Shown here: piece by piece, positions 18,108-27,111 of the stretch
Layout: the number at the start of each line of letters is the position of its first letter
How positions within the stretch are numbered: the stretch's first letter is position 1
Translations under genes and position numbers: made by a program
Assembly (NCBI GenBank): GCA_029882975.1
Contig: JAOUJW010000005.1
Location: 62,001-126,000 of the forward strand
DNA length: 64,000 nt
DNA from: Gammaproteobacteria bacterium
GTDB lineage: Bacteria > Pseudomonadota > Gammaproteobacteria > SZUA-152
Direction of reading: 5' to 3'
Notes under the pieces: generated by a model
What the model was told of the DNA's origin: nothing
The model's database searches: none
The model's input: the letters and a program-made list of their open reading frames with translations, nothing else

Positions 18108-19025
18108 ATGAAAATCGGAATACTTTCCAGAAATCGTAAGCTATATTCCACCCGCCGCCTGGTCGAAGCGGCTCAGGAGCGGAATCATGAAGTGAGAGTC
18201 GTAGACGTGCTTAAATGTTTCATGAATATTACAGCAAACGATCCGAATGTCTTCTATCAAAGCAAAGGCGAAAATGTAGAGGAACTGGAGTTTGATGCGG
18301 TCATTCCGCGCATTGGTGCCAGCGTTACGACTTACGGATGCGCTGTGCTCAGACAATTCGAAGTGGCTCATGTATATTCCATCAATGAGTCTATCGCCAT
18401 AACACGATCCAGGGACAAATTGCGCGCCCATCAATTGTTAGCGCGAAAGGGCATAGGTCAGCCGGTAACAAGTTATGCTAACTCCGCAAAAGCGACCAAC
18501 AGTCTCATCGAATCCGTCGGTGGCGCGCCGTTGATTGTCAAACTCACCCAAAGTACTCAAGGCAATGGAGTCCTGTTGGCAGAAACCAAAAAAGCGGCAG
18601 AAGCGCTGATCAATGCGTTCCGCGGTATAGGTACGGATTTCTTAGTTCAGGAGTTCATCAAAGAAGCAGGTGGCTCCGATATACGCTGTTTTGTTGTAGG
18701 TGATAAAGTCATTGCTGCGATGCAACGAAAAGCTGCGAAAGGAGAGTATCGTTCCAATTTACACCGGGGCGGCAGCGCTGAAGTGGTAAAATTACAAACG
18801 GCAGAAAGGCGACTTGCCATCAATGCGGCTCGCGTCATGGGGCTCGATCTAGCCGGTGTCGATATTTTACGTTCAGCCCACGGTCCGCTGGTTATCGAAG
18901 TAAACTCTTCACCTGGGTTGGAAGGGATAGAAAATGCGACAGGCATTGATGTTGCCGGCAAAATAATAGAGTATATCGAGAACGACTCTAAGTCCGGGCC
19001 AAACAAACCCAAAGGTAAAGGGTAA
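18108..19025 (+). CDS. RimK-type ATP-grasp amino acid ligase
   Basis: 305 residues with the RimK/LysX arrangement: N-terminal [18 protein letters not shown], a central [19 protein letters not shown], the ATP-grasp core [16 protein letters not shown] and [28 protein letters not shown], and the metal-binding end [27 protein letters not shown]. coli RimK adds glutamates to ribosomal protein S6. Here the neighbours are a 7TM transglutaminase-like protein and a RimB-like retropepsin, a context seen for RimK paralogues, so the substrate may not be S6. AGGA precedes the ATG. No signal peptide; cytoplasmic. Confidence 0.9.
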   Translation: MKIGILSRNRKLYSTRRLVEAAQERNHEVRVVDVLKCFMNITANDPNVFYQSKGENVEELEFDAVIPRIGASVTTYGCAVLRQFEVAHVYSINESIAITRSRDKLRAHQLLARKGIGQPVTSYANSAKATNSLIESVGGAPLIVKLTQSTQGNGVLLAETKKAAEALINAFRGIGTDFLVQEFIKEAGGSDIRCFVVGDKVIAAMQRKAAKGEYRSNLHRGGSAEVVKLQTAERRLAINAARVMGLDLAGVDILRSAHGPLVIEVNSSPGLEGIENATGIDVAGKIIEYIENDSKSGPNKPKGKG

Positions 19026-19043
19026 ACTGACGACGCAGTTTAC
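19022..19043. terminator. Shared hairpin over two convergent stop codons
   Basis: GTAAACTG (19022-19029) and CAGTTTAC (19036-19043) pair perfectly around a 6-base loop. The stem contains the TAA of the RimK gene and, on the other strand, the stop of the 7TM gene. It probably ends both transcripts, although neither side has a strong U-run. Confidence 0.5.
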
Positions 19044-20671
19044 TCGGTTTCGGAGGGTTCTTTTTCTTTACTTTTGGCACTATTGGACTTTTCTTTGGTT
19101 GGTTCGCGCAATAATTGGAAAGCAGGCTTGTCAATAATGGTTGTAGATGAATAGCTGGATATGATAAGCACAAGTGCTAATGTGAAAAAGTGAATTTCAG
19201 GATTAACCAGAACAAGCTGTTTTAACCAGTCGATTTGGAATAGTAGAAAACAGAAAAACGCAACCACAGCAGTCCAGGCAGCACGATAAACAGTTACCGT
19301 CATACCACGCTCTTCTTGAGTTGCATATATTCGGTCTACTAAAGTAACAAGAATCACGATGGGTAGTAATACCGCATTAGCCGCAGGATTCATATTCAAA
19401 TAGTCCATGAGAGATATCGCAAAAGCCATACTCATCGCTACCAATGTGAAAATAATGACTAGCCTTGGTATTCGGGTAAAACCTTCTGCGATCAGGCTGC
19501 GCCCCCCCAAACCAATAATGCCTACTGTAGTTAAGATGACGGCAACTGTGATCCAGTCAGCATAGTATATCGATAGAGCCAGAAGTGAAGCACTGAAAGT
19601 GCCGAATGTTTTGACACCAACGATTTGTCTAAATATTTGTGTGATGAGCGCACACAGTGGAAGAATGAGCAATATGGCTAATAGTTGTTGTGTTGCAACA
19701 GCAAGACGGGTCAAGTCTATTACCCGTAGAAATTGAATATTGTCGCCAAACGTACCGGATGAGGATGGCATCAACTCAACATCAATTGTTGTTTCGATAG
19801 GCGTCGGATCTTCGAAATAACTTACTGTATCGCGATCAAATGCAAAAGCAATATAATTCGGCGGAAGTTCCAAGGTATAACCGTGTTCCAGGTCATAGGG
19901 CTGCCATTGACCATCAGAATACAGTTCTGCCCAGTATAGGAGTTCCGAATCAATGGCTTCTTGTAGCTCAATCCCTGTGACCAAGCGAGCGGGAATCTTA
20001 CTGGCACGCGCCAAGGCAACAAACGCCATGGTTTTGGCCAAGGCATTGCCCCTTCGCAGTTTTAGTGTAGTTGGCACATCCTGATAGGCTAATTTAGGAT
20101 CTAAAACGATATGCTTATACACATATCTGTATATTTCTTGCTCAAGTGCGGCTAGGTCCGTAACACGTTCCCTTAATGTAGAAAGAACCTCGGAAAATGC
20201 GGTATCGAATAAGTTCATACCGTTTATGTCTCTGAGGTATAATTCTCTTTGCTGTACAGTCAACCCCTTTCTTGGTTGGTGTTTGCTAAACCAACGTTTT
20301 TGATTACCGGCATGAATAACGAATTCTATATTTAACTCTTGTTTACCTGTCTTATCTGCAATAGCCCTGATTTCGTTTGTGTAATTCTGAACGATATGCT
20401 CAATACTAATATTTGGGTGAGATATGGCTTGACTCATTATTTTAATGAAAGGGGATTCCTTTAGTAGTGCTATATGAAAATAGCTTGGATCTTTAGCGGC
20501 ATTGAATTCTGTTGAAATGATAATTTTCCAGATCAAATCGCCGGTAGGTACGGCGGTGTCCTGTGTGGAAAAATTGCGAATGACCATAATGCTTAATCCA
20601 AATAGGACTAAAATAGTAGCGATTATGAGCGTAAATTTATGACTAAATCGATTTTTTGACGTTTTATTCAT
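19040..20671 (-). CDS. 7TM protein with inactive transglutaminase-like domain
   Basis: 543 residues. One membrane helix at about 12-32 anchors an extracytoplasmic region up to about 310, containing a transglutaminase-like segment (RRGNALAKTMAFVALARASKIPARLVTGIEL, then WAELYSDGQWQPYDLEHGY). The usual catalytic Cys before the AxR helix is not visible (Gly-Asn instead), which fits the family name of inactive transglutaminase. From about 320 seven hydrophobic helices follow, then a charged tail (TKEKSNSAKSKEKEPSETE). The protein sits between RimK and retropepsin genes, a known gene trio. It may sense or bind the RimK-linked product at the membrane. Confidence 0.85.
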   Translation of the reverse strand: MNKTSKNRFSHKFTLIIATILVLFGLSIMVIRNFSTQDTAVPTGDLIWKIIISTEFNAAKDPSYFHIALLKESPFIKIMSQAISHPNISIEHIVQNYTNEIRAIADKTGKQELNIEFVIHAGNQKRWFSKHQPRKGLTVQQRELYLRDINGMNLFDTAFSEVLSTLRERVTDLAALEQEIYRYVYKHIVLDPKLAYQDVPTTLKLRRGNALAKTMAFVALARASKIPARLVTGIELQEAIDSELLYWAELYSDGQWQPYDLEHGYTLELPPNYIAFAFDRDTVSYFEDPTPIETTIDVELMPSSSGTFGDNIQFLRVIDLTRLAVATQQLLAILLILPLCALITQIFRQIVGVKTFGTFSASLLALSIYYADWITVAVILTTVGIIGLGGRSLIAEGFTRIPRLVIIFTLVAMSMAFAISLMDYLNMNPAANAVLLPIVILVTLVDRIYATQEERGMTVTVYRAAWTAVVAFFCFLLFQIDWLKQLVLVNPEIHFFTLALVLIISSYSSTTIIDKPAFQLLREPTKEKSNSAKSKEKEPSETE

Positions 20672-20791
20672 GCCATATTAGATGCATAATGTTAGTAGCA
20701 TGGAGTGAATTGATTAAATAACATACAGCCCATGTGCTCCCATAAATTATACAAGACCGTATCGAAACACATGTATATATTTTTATGCAAA

Positions 20792-21289
20792 ATGATGGCG
20801 AAGTCGAAAACATTGGTTTTTGTACTGCTATTGTCATCAGTCACACCAGTCCATGCGAATAGTAAACAAATCAGTGGCTGGATCGAGCACATAGCGATAA
20901 CCCAGAAGAATTTTATTTTAACTGCAAAAATAGACAGTGGCGCAATACACTCATCCATTCATTCAGAGAGTTATCAGATTTTTAAAAAAAATGGAGTGGA
21001 GTGGGTTCGTTTTTCCTTAAATAATAAAAGTGGCGGAACCATGGTTATTGAAGAACCGTTGTACCGTATGACGAATGTGAAATTGAGAGAAAACGAATCC
21101 AGTCAAAAACGTCCTGTGGTCAAGTTGGGAATATGCCTAGGTAATATATACAAGGTTGTAGAAGTGAATATCGTGAATCGGGCTAAATTTAATTATCCAG
21201 TGCTAATAGGTCGAAGTTTTCTGGCCGGCCAATATTTGGTTGACGTTGAATTGAAGCACCTTACGAAACCATCTTGTCACACAAAATGA
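20792..21289 (+). CDS. RimB/retropepsin-like aspartic protease (COG4067)
   Basis: 165 residues from the chosen ATG. MMAKSKTLVFVLLLSSVTPVHA forms a signal peptide, so it acts in the periplasm. Residues after it match the family: TAKIDSGAIHSSIHS with the D-S-G catalytic triad, and YPVLIGRSFLAG near the end. The upstream in-frame ATGs at 20732 and 20771 would bury the signal sequence; none of the starts has a clear ribosome binding site. It is divergent from the 7TM gene. These proteins are often called ATP-dependent zinc proteases, but the fold is a retropepsin. RimB proteins trim glutamates added by RimK; a similar editing role is inferred. Confidence 0.8.
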   Translation: MMAKSKTLVFVLLLSSVTPVHANSKQISGWIEHIAITQKNFILTAKIDSGAIHSSIHSESYQIFKKNGVEWVRFSLNNKSGGTMVIEEPLYRMTNVKLRENESSQKRPVVKLGICLGNIYKVVEVNIVNRAKFNYPVLIGRSFLAGQYLVDVELKHLTKPSCHTK

Positions 21290-21356
21290 ATACTGATGAG
21301 GAGCCAAGGTTCGTCACGTGAAACTCCAAGACTCACGGACGGAGGAGAGGAAGCAA

Positions 21357-21383
21357 ATGTCGATGTATATGTTTGTAACTTGA
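21357..21383 (+). other. Eight-codon ORF behind a strong ribosome binding site
   Basis: GGAGGAGAGGAA (21341-21352) is followed four bases later by ATG and a frame of eight codons (MSMYMFVT) ending in TGA. It may be a leader peptide or chance. It lies 90 bases before the binding-protein-like gene, which itself has no ribosome binding site. Confidence 0.25.
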
Positions 21384-21421
21384 TTTGGGGTACATAACCA
21401 AGGTGTGCGGTTTCCAGAAGG

Positions 21422-21435
21422 GTCATTGCAATGAC
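21422..21435. promoter_or_regulatory. Perfect 14-base palindrome, candidate operator, at a possible promoter
   Basis: GTCATTGCAATGAC is a perfect palindrome. TTGCAG (21436-21441) and TATTCT (21459-21464) follow with a 17-base spacer. Transcription would start at about the ATG of the next gene (21473), suggesting a leaderless mRNA. Confidence 0.4.
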
Positions 21436-21472
21436 TTGCAGTGGTTTAGCTTAGATTGTATTCTGTTTCGCT

Positions 21473-22381
21473 ATGGATGATCACAGTATAACCTTGGATT
21501 GGCCCTTTGAATCGGCAAGGTCGCTTGACCCACAGCAGCGCTGGTTTCAATCAGAATCCAATCTTTGTCTGGATTTTCACGGCGATCCCTGCCGAGCCGG
21601 GTTGGCGGTGTTTTCGGATGGCAATCATCACATGGCGCTTGAGGAAACCCTACAGACCTTCCTGTCCTACCAACCTGATCTGGAGGATATTTTCTACGCG
21701 ACGACCCCGCCCGGCGTTTTGGTGGAGCTGATGCAACATGGCAGGTTGCATCTTGGTAATTTAACCTTGTCACGTCAACCGGATGTGTTTATTGGCCCCG
21801 ACAACATCTTGTCTAAAATGGCGGAGGAAGGGCGAGTGCACTCGCCAAAGCTGTTTATGCGCAGCCGCTGTAATGTGATGCTGGTACGCAAAGGTAACCC
21901 GCGCAAGATAAGCGGCATTCATGACTTACTGCGCAGTGATGTGCGGGTGTTTATATCCAACCCGAAAACGGAGAAAGCGAGTTATCAAGTTTATTCTGAG
22001 ACCGTGCTTAATCTAGCGGTGGAACAGGGTGATTCCCATCAATTTGAAAAGCTGTTCGCCAATGAACTGAATAATATGGTGTATGGCCAACGCATTCATC
22101 ATCGCGAATTGCCACAGGCGCTTGCCGCTAACAGGGCTGACGTCGCGGTGTTGTACTATCACCTGGCGCTGCGTTACACCCGTATTTTCCCCGATCTATT
22201 TGAGATACTGCCCTTGGGTGGAACCTCTGACGCGCCTGCTGCCACGGCGGCTCATCACCTGACGGACTATCATGTAGCAGTGGTGAACCCCGACAATCCC
22301 TTTGTGGAAGCTTTAATGGTACATCTATTTTCCGATCAGACCACAGAAATCTATTCACGTCACGGTCTGGATCGTCCCTAA
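21473..22381 (+). CDS. Substrate-binding-like protein without signal peptide
   Basis: 302 residues resembling the type 2 periplasmic binding fold of molybdate or tungstate binding proteins: VFSDGNHHMALEETLQTF near the start, PDVFIGPDNILSKMAEEG, LFMRSRCNVMLVRKGNPRKISGIHDLLRSDVRVFISNPKTEKASY, and LAANRADVAVLYYHLALRY. There is no signal peptide or lipobox, so as written it is cytoplasmic. No transporter permease or ATPase gene lies beside it. No ribosome binding site precedes the ATG. It could be a cytoplasmic ligand sensor, or the true start may lie elsewhere. Confidence 0.65.
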   Translation: MDDHSITLDWPFESARSLDPQQRWFQSESNLCLDFHGDPCRAGLAVFSDGNHHMALEETLQTFLSYQPDLEDIFYATTPPGVLVELMQHGRLHLGNLTLSRQPDVFIGPDNILSKMAEEGRVHSPKLFMRSRCNVMLVRKGNPRKISGIHDLLRSDVRVFISNPKTEKASYQVYSETVLNLAVEQGDSHQFEKLFANELNNMVYGQRIHHRELPQALAANRADVAVLYYHLALRYTRIFPDLFEILPLGGTSDAPAATAAHHLTDYHVAVVNPDNPFVEALMVHLFSDQTTEIYSRHGLDRP

Positions 22382-22416
22382 TAGCTGTGGCTCAGAAAGG
22401 GTCCTGGTACAGAAAG

Positions 22417-22438
22417 AACCCCGGCGCAGGCCGAGGTT
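22417..22438. terminator. Bidirectional terminator between convergent genes
   Basis: AACCCCGGC (22417-22425) and GCCGAGGTT (22430-22438) form a 9-pair stem with a GCAG loop and one wobble pair. On the plus strand it is followed by GTGACCATTTTT and on the minus strand by CTTTCTGT, so it can serve both convergent genes. Confidence 0.6.
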
Positions 22439-22459
22439 GTGACCATTTTTAACCTACTA

Positions 22460-24850
22460 CTACTTTTTAAAGTTGATGAATAGGGCAGAGGTCCAGACTT
22501 TGGCATCATCTCCCTGATGCGCCACCATATAGACGGGCCGGTGACCGTGTGGGCCATTGTTGGGGCTGACTTCAAAGTTGCCGGTGACCTCACGCGGTGG
22601 TGCACTGTCACTGATTCGATCCATGGCCAGAAACATGTCAACACCCGGCAGTGGTTTTTTCAGGCTGGCCGCTTCCAATAATTCCTTACCGGTAAATTCC
22701 CAAGTAAAAGTTGGGCAGTGGATAAAGGGGTTGCCTTTTAAAGGGTCACCGACTTTCACATAACCGTCGATAGTACCCTCGATTTTAAAGTGAGCAGTCT
22801 CAATATTGGTGACGTCCAGTTCAATGGCGTCTACATCGCCGTAGGTATCACTTTTAAATCCCACAGTGGTGGCATTTTCACGCCAACAGGTTTCTTCCAG
22901 GTGCTCAAAACCAAGACCAATGAATTCATTGATGATGCCATTGGTGATAGTGATTTTGCCTTTCCAGACCGCCCAACGATAACGGTCTTTGATACGTGCG
23001 CCCCCCCAGCGGAAACGGATCATGCGATCTGAGTAACCCAGTTCTTCCTGTAAGTTACGTCGCCAGATTTCGCCGGTATGATCATAGGCTATCAATTTAT
23101 CCCAACCTCGATCACCAAGAAAACGGTAGTTCACCTGTGCTGCACCCTTGTGTTCAAACTCATCTCCCATTAGATATTCGCCGCAGGTAATCACACCAAA
23201 GGTACGTTCACCGGTAGAGGCAAAGGTATGGCGTTGACGCAGGGCGACGCCTATGTCCTTGCGTGTTAAAGCCGGTGAAATCACACCGGATATGCCACCC
23301 TTGGTGCCAAACACAGCGGTACCGGGTACACCACCCCCGCAACGACCGCGGTGTTCATCACCGGCCATACTGGCACCGATCTTGTAACCGCGCTCCATGG
23401 CCTCCTGGTAGAGCCAACCGAAGTGCCCCCAAGAGGAACCAATCTCTATCAGTTTTTCCAGTTCGGGATGATGCCAGTCAAGAATACAACGCCGTCCACC
23501 CACATGTGGTGTTAACAAGTGCCCTTCAGGATTATCAATATAGGCGGCCCAGAGTTCTTCCAATGGCCATGCGCCGGGAATGGCTTCAGTGGTACCGGAG
23601 TCTTCGTTCCAGTCAACGGAGCGTACGTGAGTGCCGTCTTTTAGAAAGGGGAATTCAGGTTCATCGTCGTGCAGGAAGATTACGTTGTGATCTCCTCCGG
23701 CACAGGAACTGCCGCACCATTCTGTTCCGGGGTAGGCGATAAACTCACCATCTTTGCATATTTGCCGGATGAGTTTCACGGTTTCCTGCCAGCGTTCTGT
23801 GGTAATGTTGAAGTCATTATGAGCAAAGGCCAGCACATCAAGTCCCGTAACATCACGGCCATAAGTCAGGTTGTATTCGGTTGAATTAGTACCAATGGTG
23901 TCATTGGAGTGCACATGCAGATCAGTATAGAAGATGCGTGGAAAGGCCAGATCCTTGTCGATGGTAACATAAAAGGTTTGATCCTTAACCGCACTATGTT
24001 CTGCCATGCTTGCGGTTATTACCAATTCGCCGGCCTTGTCGGTTGGAACATCGTCAAGTAAAGAAACACACCAGCCGGATTGTGGCATCGTGATGTCTTT
24101 CTTATAACATTCTTTGCCATTCAGGCTCGCTGTCACATGTACTTTTTCCGGCTGGTTCCAGCAGGTGTTACCCCATTCATCCTCTGCACGCACACGTAGG
24201 GGTAACTTCTCACCTTGTTTCACCACACGTGAACCGGCCCATTGCAATAAGGCCGGTGCACCGGGTTTGATGTTAACAACCAGATCGGGTTCTACCGCCG
24301 CAAAGCGAGATGTGCCCAGTGGGTCCACATAACAGCGAAATTTGAAGTCCTGCTCGGTAAAGGTCTGTACCCGTGTACCGGGCCCGCCAAAGCGACGGTC
24401 ACCCATACGAATCACAATTTGATCGCCCGCTTTTAGATAACCATCAAAGGTATCCACAATAATGGCCTTCTGAAAAGGACGCTCATGACCTTTCTGATCA
24501 AAACGGACTGACAGTTTCTGTACGGATGCCGGGCTTTGTCCTTCTAAGGTTGGACAGGCGTGATATTCAGCTGAGACATAATTGGCAGCCTTTGGATCAG
24601 TAGTCTGGAACAGTTCCCAGTCAGAATAAAAACGGAAGGTGGCCTTAAACCAGGAACCGTCTGCCATGCCAGATTGCCCCAGGGTGTAAACAATCACCAC
24701 TTCTTGCCATGAACCTGCGACAATTTCTTCTATATTACATGTCACACTGCCCAGAAAGGACATATCCTTGGTTTTTTGGTACAAACCGGGCGGAGCGGTA
24801 TAGGTGTTGCCCAGTTTCTTCTTTAATTCGGCATCTGTCATTTTTTTCAT
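22460..24850 (-). CDS. DUF3604 (PHP-like) protein
   Basis: 796 residues. The first 300 look like beta-sandwich modules (DQIVIRMGDRRFGGPGTRVQ; LLQWAGSRVVKQGEKLPLRVRAEDEWGN). The second half is DUF3604: FYTDLHVHSNDTIGTNS with the H-x-H metal motif of PHP phosphoesterases, AYPGTEWCGSSCAGGDHNVIF, GDEHRGRCGGG and RHTFASTGER. No signal peptide. It is the last gene of the tctCBA operon, 66 bases after tctA, with AAGAGG before the ATG. DUF3604 genes commonly accompany transporters or sulfatases; a hydrolase acting on the imported compound is inference. Confidence 0.82.
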   Translation of the reverse strand: MKKMTDAELKKKLGNTYTAPPGLYQKTKDMSFLGSVTCNIEEIVAGSWQEVVIVYTLGQSGMADGSWFKATFRFYSDWELFQTTDPKAANYVSAEYHACPTLEGQSPASVQKLSVRFDQKGHERPFQKAIIVDTFDGYLKAGDQIVIRMGDRRFGGPGTRVQTFTEQDFKFRCYVDPLGTSRFAAVEPDLVVNIKPGAPALLQWAGSRVVKQGEKLPLRVRAEDEWGNTCWNQPEKVHVTASLNGKECYKKDITMPQSGWCVSLLDDVPTDKAGELVITASMAEHSAVKDQTFYVTIDKDLAFPRIFYTDLHVHSNDTIGTNSTEYNLTYGRDVTGLDVLAFAHNDFNITTERWQETVKLIRQICKDGEFIAYPGTEWCGSSCAGGDHNVIFLHDDEPEFPFLKDGTHVRSVDWNEDSGTTEAIPGAWPLEELWAAYIDNPEGHLLTPHVGGRRCILDWHHPELEKLIEIGSSWGHFGWLYQEAMERGYKIGASMAGDEHRGRCGGGVPGTAVFGTKGGISGVISPALTRKDIGVALRQRHTFASTGERTFGVITCGEYLMGDEFEHKGAAQVNYRFLGDRGWDKLIAYDHTGEIWRRNLQEELGYSDRMIRFRWGGARIKDRYRWAVWKGKITITNGIINEFIGLGFEHLEETCWRENATTVGFKSDTYGDVDAIELDVTNIETAHFKIEGTIDGYVKVGDPLKGNPFIHCPTFTWEFTGKELLEAASLKKPLPGVDMFLAMDRISDSAPPREVTGNFEVSPNNGPHGHRPVYMVAHQGDDAKVWTSALFINFKK

Positions 24851-24916
24851 CGTTACATAACCTCTTTTCTTAAACTCTAATCGTGGCGTCGAAATTCTTT
24901 AAAAAACCTGCATTCA

Positions 24917-26458
24917 CTATCCGTTTTTTGCCTGTTCAAGAGCGGCGGCTTTTTCAACTTTTTTCTTGCGTTTGGCGTTAATACTGATCCAGAAGGTCCG
25001 GGCAATAACAAAAAAGGTCAGCGCCATCAAAATCATGGCCAATGGGCGTGTAAAAAACATATAGGCATCGTGCTCAGAGAGAATCACGACCTGCTGTAAC
25101 TTACGTTCCCATTCCGGGGCAAGGATGAATCCAATCAACAATGCGACGTAGGAATAATCGAATTTCCGCATAAAATAGCCGATAAACCCAAAGGCCAGCA
25201 TTACGCCAACATCAAACATGGATGACTTACCCAGATAGGCCCCCATGATGCAGGTAAAAATGACAATCGGATACAAAATGAGTGCGGGAATATCCACGGC
25301 TTTACAAAAAAGACGTAAACCGACACGACCGATAATGAGCAGGAACAGACTGGCCAGCACCAAACTGCCGTAGATGCCATACATCAATTGCGCGTTTTCT
25401 TTGAATAATAATGGGCTGGGCTGCATGCCATGGATCATAAAGGCACCCATTAACATTGCTGCCGCAAGGTTACCCGGTATTCCCAATACGAACAAAGGAA
25501 TCAAACTGGATGCGACAACGGAGCTGTTGGCTGATTCGGATGCGGCAATGCCCTCCAGACGACCTTTTCCAAACTCGTCTTTATGTTTTGAACGTTTCAT
25601 TGCCTGATCATAGGACATAAACGACGCAACCGGCGCGCCCAGCCCCGGCATTGCACCCACGCCAACACCGATAAAGGTACCGCGTAGCAGCGTTCTGGTG
25701 TTGCCTAAAAATTCCTTGAGAGAAATGAATCGATCTTCAAACTTGGTAGAAAAGACATTGGCTGACTGCACAACATCACCTTTACCTGCAAACTTTTCCA
25801 GTTGAATTAAAATCTCTGAAAAGGCCAGAAGGCCTATGGCCACTGGAATCAAGGATAGACCACTACCTAACTGATACACATCAAATGTGAGCCTGGGTAA
25901 TGCGGTAACCGGTTCAGTACCAATTAATCCCAGTAAAATACCAAACGATGCGGCAATCAAGCCGCGACCTATAGAATTGGTCCCAATCCCTGCGATCACG
26001 GTGAGCGCAAGTGAAATAAGTGCGAAAATTTCTGCCGGCCCCATGTATAAAGCTACCTTTGCCAATGGAGCCGCTACCAGTATCAAAATAATGGTCGATA
26101 TAAAGTCGCCGGCTACCGAACTGTAGAGGGCCATGCGTAAGGCTTTTTCACCCTTACCTTGCTGTGTCAGTGGATAGCCATCCCACGAGGTAGCCGCAGC
26201 CTCGGGTGTGCCCGGTGTTCGCAGTAATACTGCTGAAATCGCACCACCATAGAACGCACCCTTGTTCAAACCTACCAGAAATCCAATGGCAGTCAGTGGT
26301 GTCATGTAATAGGTAATAGGGATAAACAGGGCAATGGCCATGGGGCCGTTAATACCCGGGATGGCCCCAACTAACACACCAATCGCCACCCCAACAAAGA
26401 CAAACATAAGACTGGCCGGTTGTAAAGAATCCAGCAATCCCGCTAATATCATTTCCAT
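24917..26458 (-). CDS. tctA: Tripartite tricarboxylate transporter, large membrane subunit TctA
   Basis: 513 residues with about twelve membrane helices and TctA hallmarks: FVGVAIGVLVGAIPGINGPMAIALFIP at the N-terminus, GLNKGAFYGGAISAVLLRTPGTPEAAATSWDGYPL, and the matching half GVGVGAMPGLGAPVASFMSYDQAMKRSKHKDEFGKG with SANSSVVASSLIPLFVLGIPG. It is the cation-coupled permease for the substrate delivered by TctC. The gene follows tctB by 29 bases. The ligand of this copy is not identifiable from sequence. Confidence 0.95.
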   Translation of the reverse strand: MEMILAGLLDSLQPASLMFVFVGVAIGVLVGAIPGINGPMAIALFIPITYYMTPLTAIGFLVGLNKGAFYGGAISAVLLRTPGTPEAAATSWDGYPLTQQGKGEKALRMALYSSVAGDFISTIILILVAAPLAKVALYMGPAEIFALISLALTVIAGIGTNSIGRGLIAASFGILLGLIGTEPVTALPRLTFDVYQLGSGLSLIPVAIGLLAFSEILIQLEKFAGKGDVVQSANVFSTKFEDRFISLKEFLGNTRTLLRGTFIGVGVGAMPGLGAPVASFMSYDQAMKRSKHKDEFGKGRLEGIAASESANSSVVASSLIPLFVLGIPGNLAAAMLMGAFMIHGMQPSPLLFKENAQLMYGIYGSLVLASLFLLIIGRVGLRLFCKAVDIPALILYPIVIFTCIMGAYLGKSSMFDVGVMLAFGFIGYFMRKFDYSYVALLIGFILAPEWERKLQQVVILSEHDAYMFFTRPLAMILMALTFFVIARTFWISINAKRKKKVEKAAALEQAKNG

Positions 26459-26487
26459 AGGTTGTTAACTTCCACCTGTTGTTTTAA

Positions 26488-27006
26488 TTATTCGAAAAGC
26501 TGTGGTCCCGGAATCGGTACACCAAATCCATACCGCATCGTAATGTAGAGTGCCGCCATTAAAATAAATGCAAGCAGAGTGACTTGCAACCAGCGGCGAC
26601 TTCCAAGTAAATACTGCAATAGTAGCAAATATGCGAACGACGCGATAACGTAGCCAACATACTCAATTGCTACTACAAACAGAATGCTGGGAATCATTAC
26701 CATACTCAAATAGCGCAGCTTGATTCGACCAATCTGAGTAAAACCTCCGCCATCGCTTAAATCTTCTGGAAATTCACATTCCTCTGTTGGGAGTGGTTTT
26801 TTGAAATAATGCGCGGTTAGGATTATAGTGAGGGACAGACATGCCATAAATAGCATAATACTAACGACCACGTTTGGCACTAAAGAAGATGAAGCGCCGT
26901 AACCCGGGTACTCTGGTGTTTGATTAGGTATACCCCAGGCAAGCATAAAAACACTAAACCCGATTATAACCAAATAAGCAATCGAGTCTCTTTTTATTCT
27001 TGTCAC
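26488..27006 (-). CDS. tctB: Tripartite tricarboxylate transporter, small membrane subunit TctB
   Basis: 172 residues with four predicted membrane helices (about 9-25, 45-65, 100-135 and 140-158), as in TctB. The start is GTG with AGAGGA eight bases upstream. It lies between tctC and tctA, separated from tctC by a strong hairpin. Confidence 0.88.
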   Translation of the reverse strand: MTRIKRDSIAYLVIIGFSVFMLAWGIPNQTPEYPGYGASSSLVPNVVVSIMLFMACLSLTIILTAHYFKKPLPTEECEFPEDLSDGGGFTQIGRIKLRYLSMVMIPSILFVVAIEYVGYVIASFAYLLLLQYLLGSRRWLQVTLLAFILMAALYITMRYGFGVPIPGPQLFE

Positions 27007-27050
27007 AACTACATTCCTCTACAACAGATACTCTTAAAACCGTTTAACGA

Positions 27051-27085
27051 CAATCGCCAGACAGTTAAACCTTGTCTGGCGATTG
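27051..27085 (-). other. 13-base-pair intercistronic hairpin between tctC and tctB
   Basis: CAATCGCCAGACA (27051-27063) and TGTCTGGCGATTG (27073-27085) pair perfectly around a 9-base loop. It follows the tctC stop by 26 bases and has no U-run. In other uptake operons such hairpins protect the binding-protein message so that it is made in excess over the permease. That role is inferred here. Confidence 0.7.
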
Positions 27086-27111
27086 CAAAGGGCGTTGAAA
27101 AGCACTAATTA

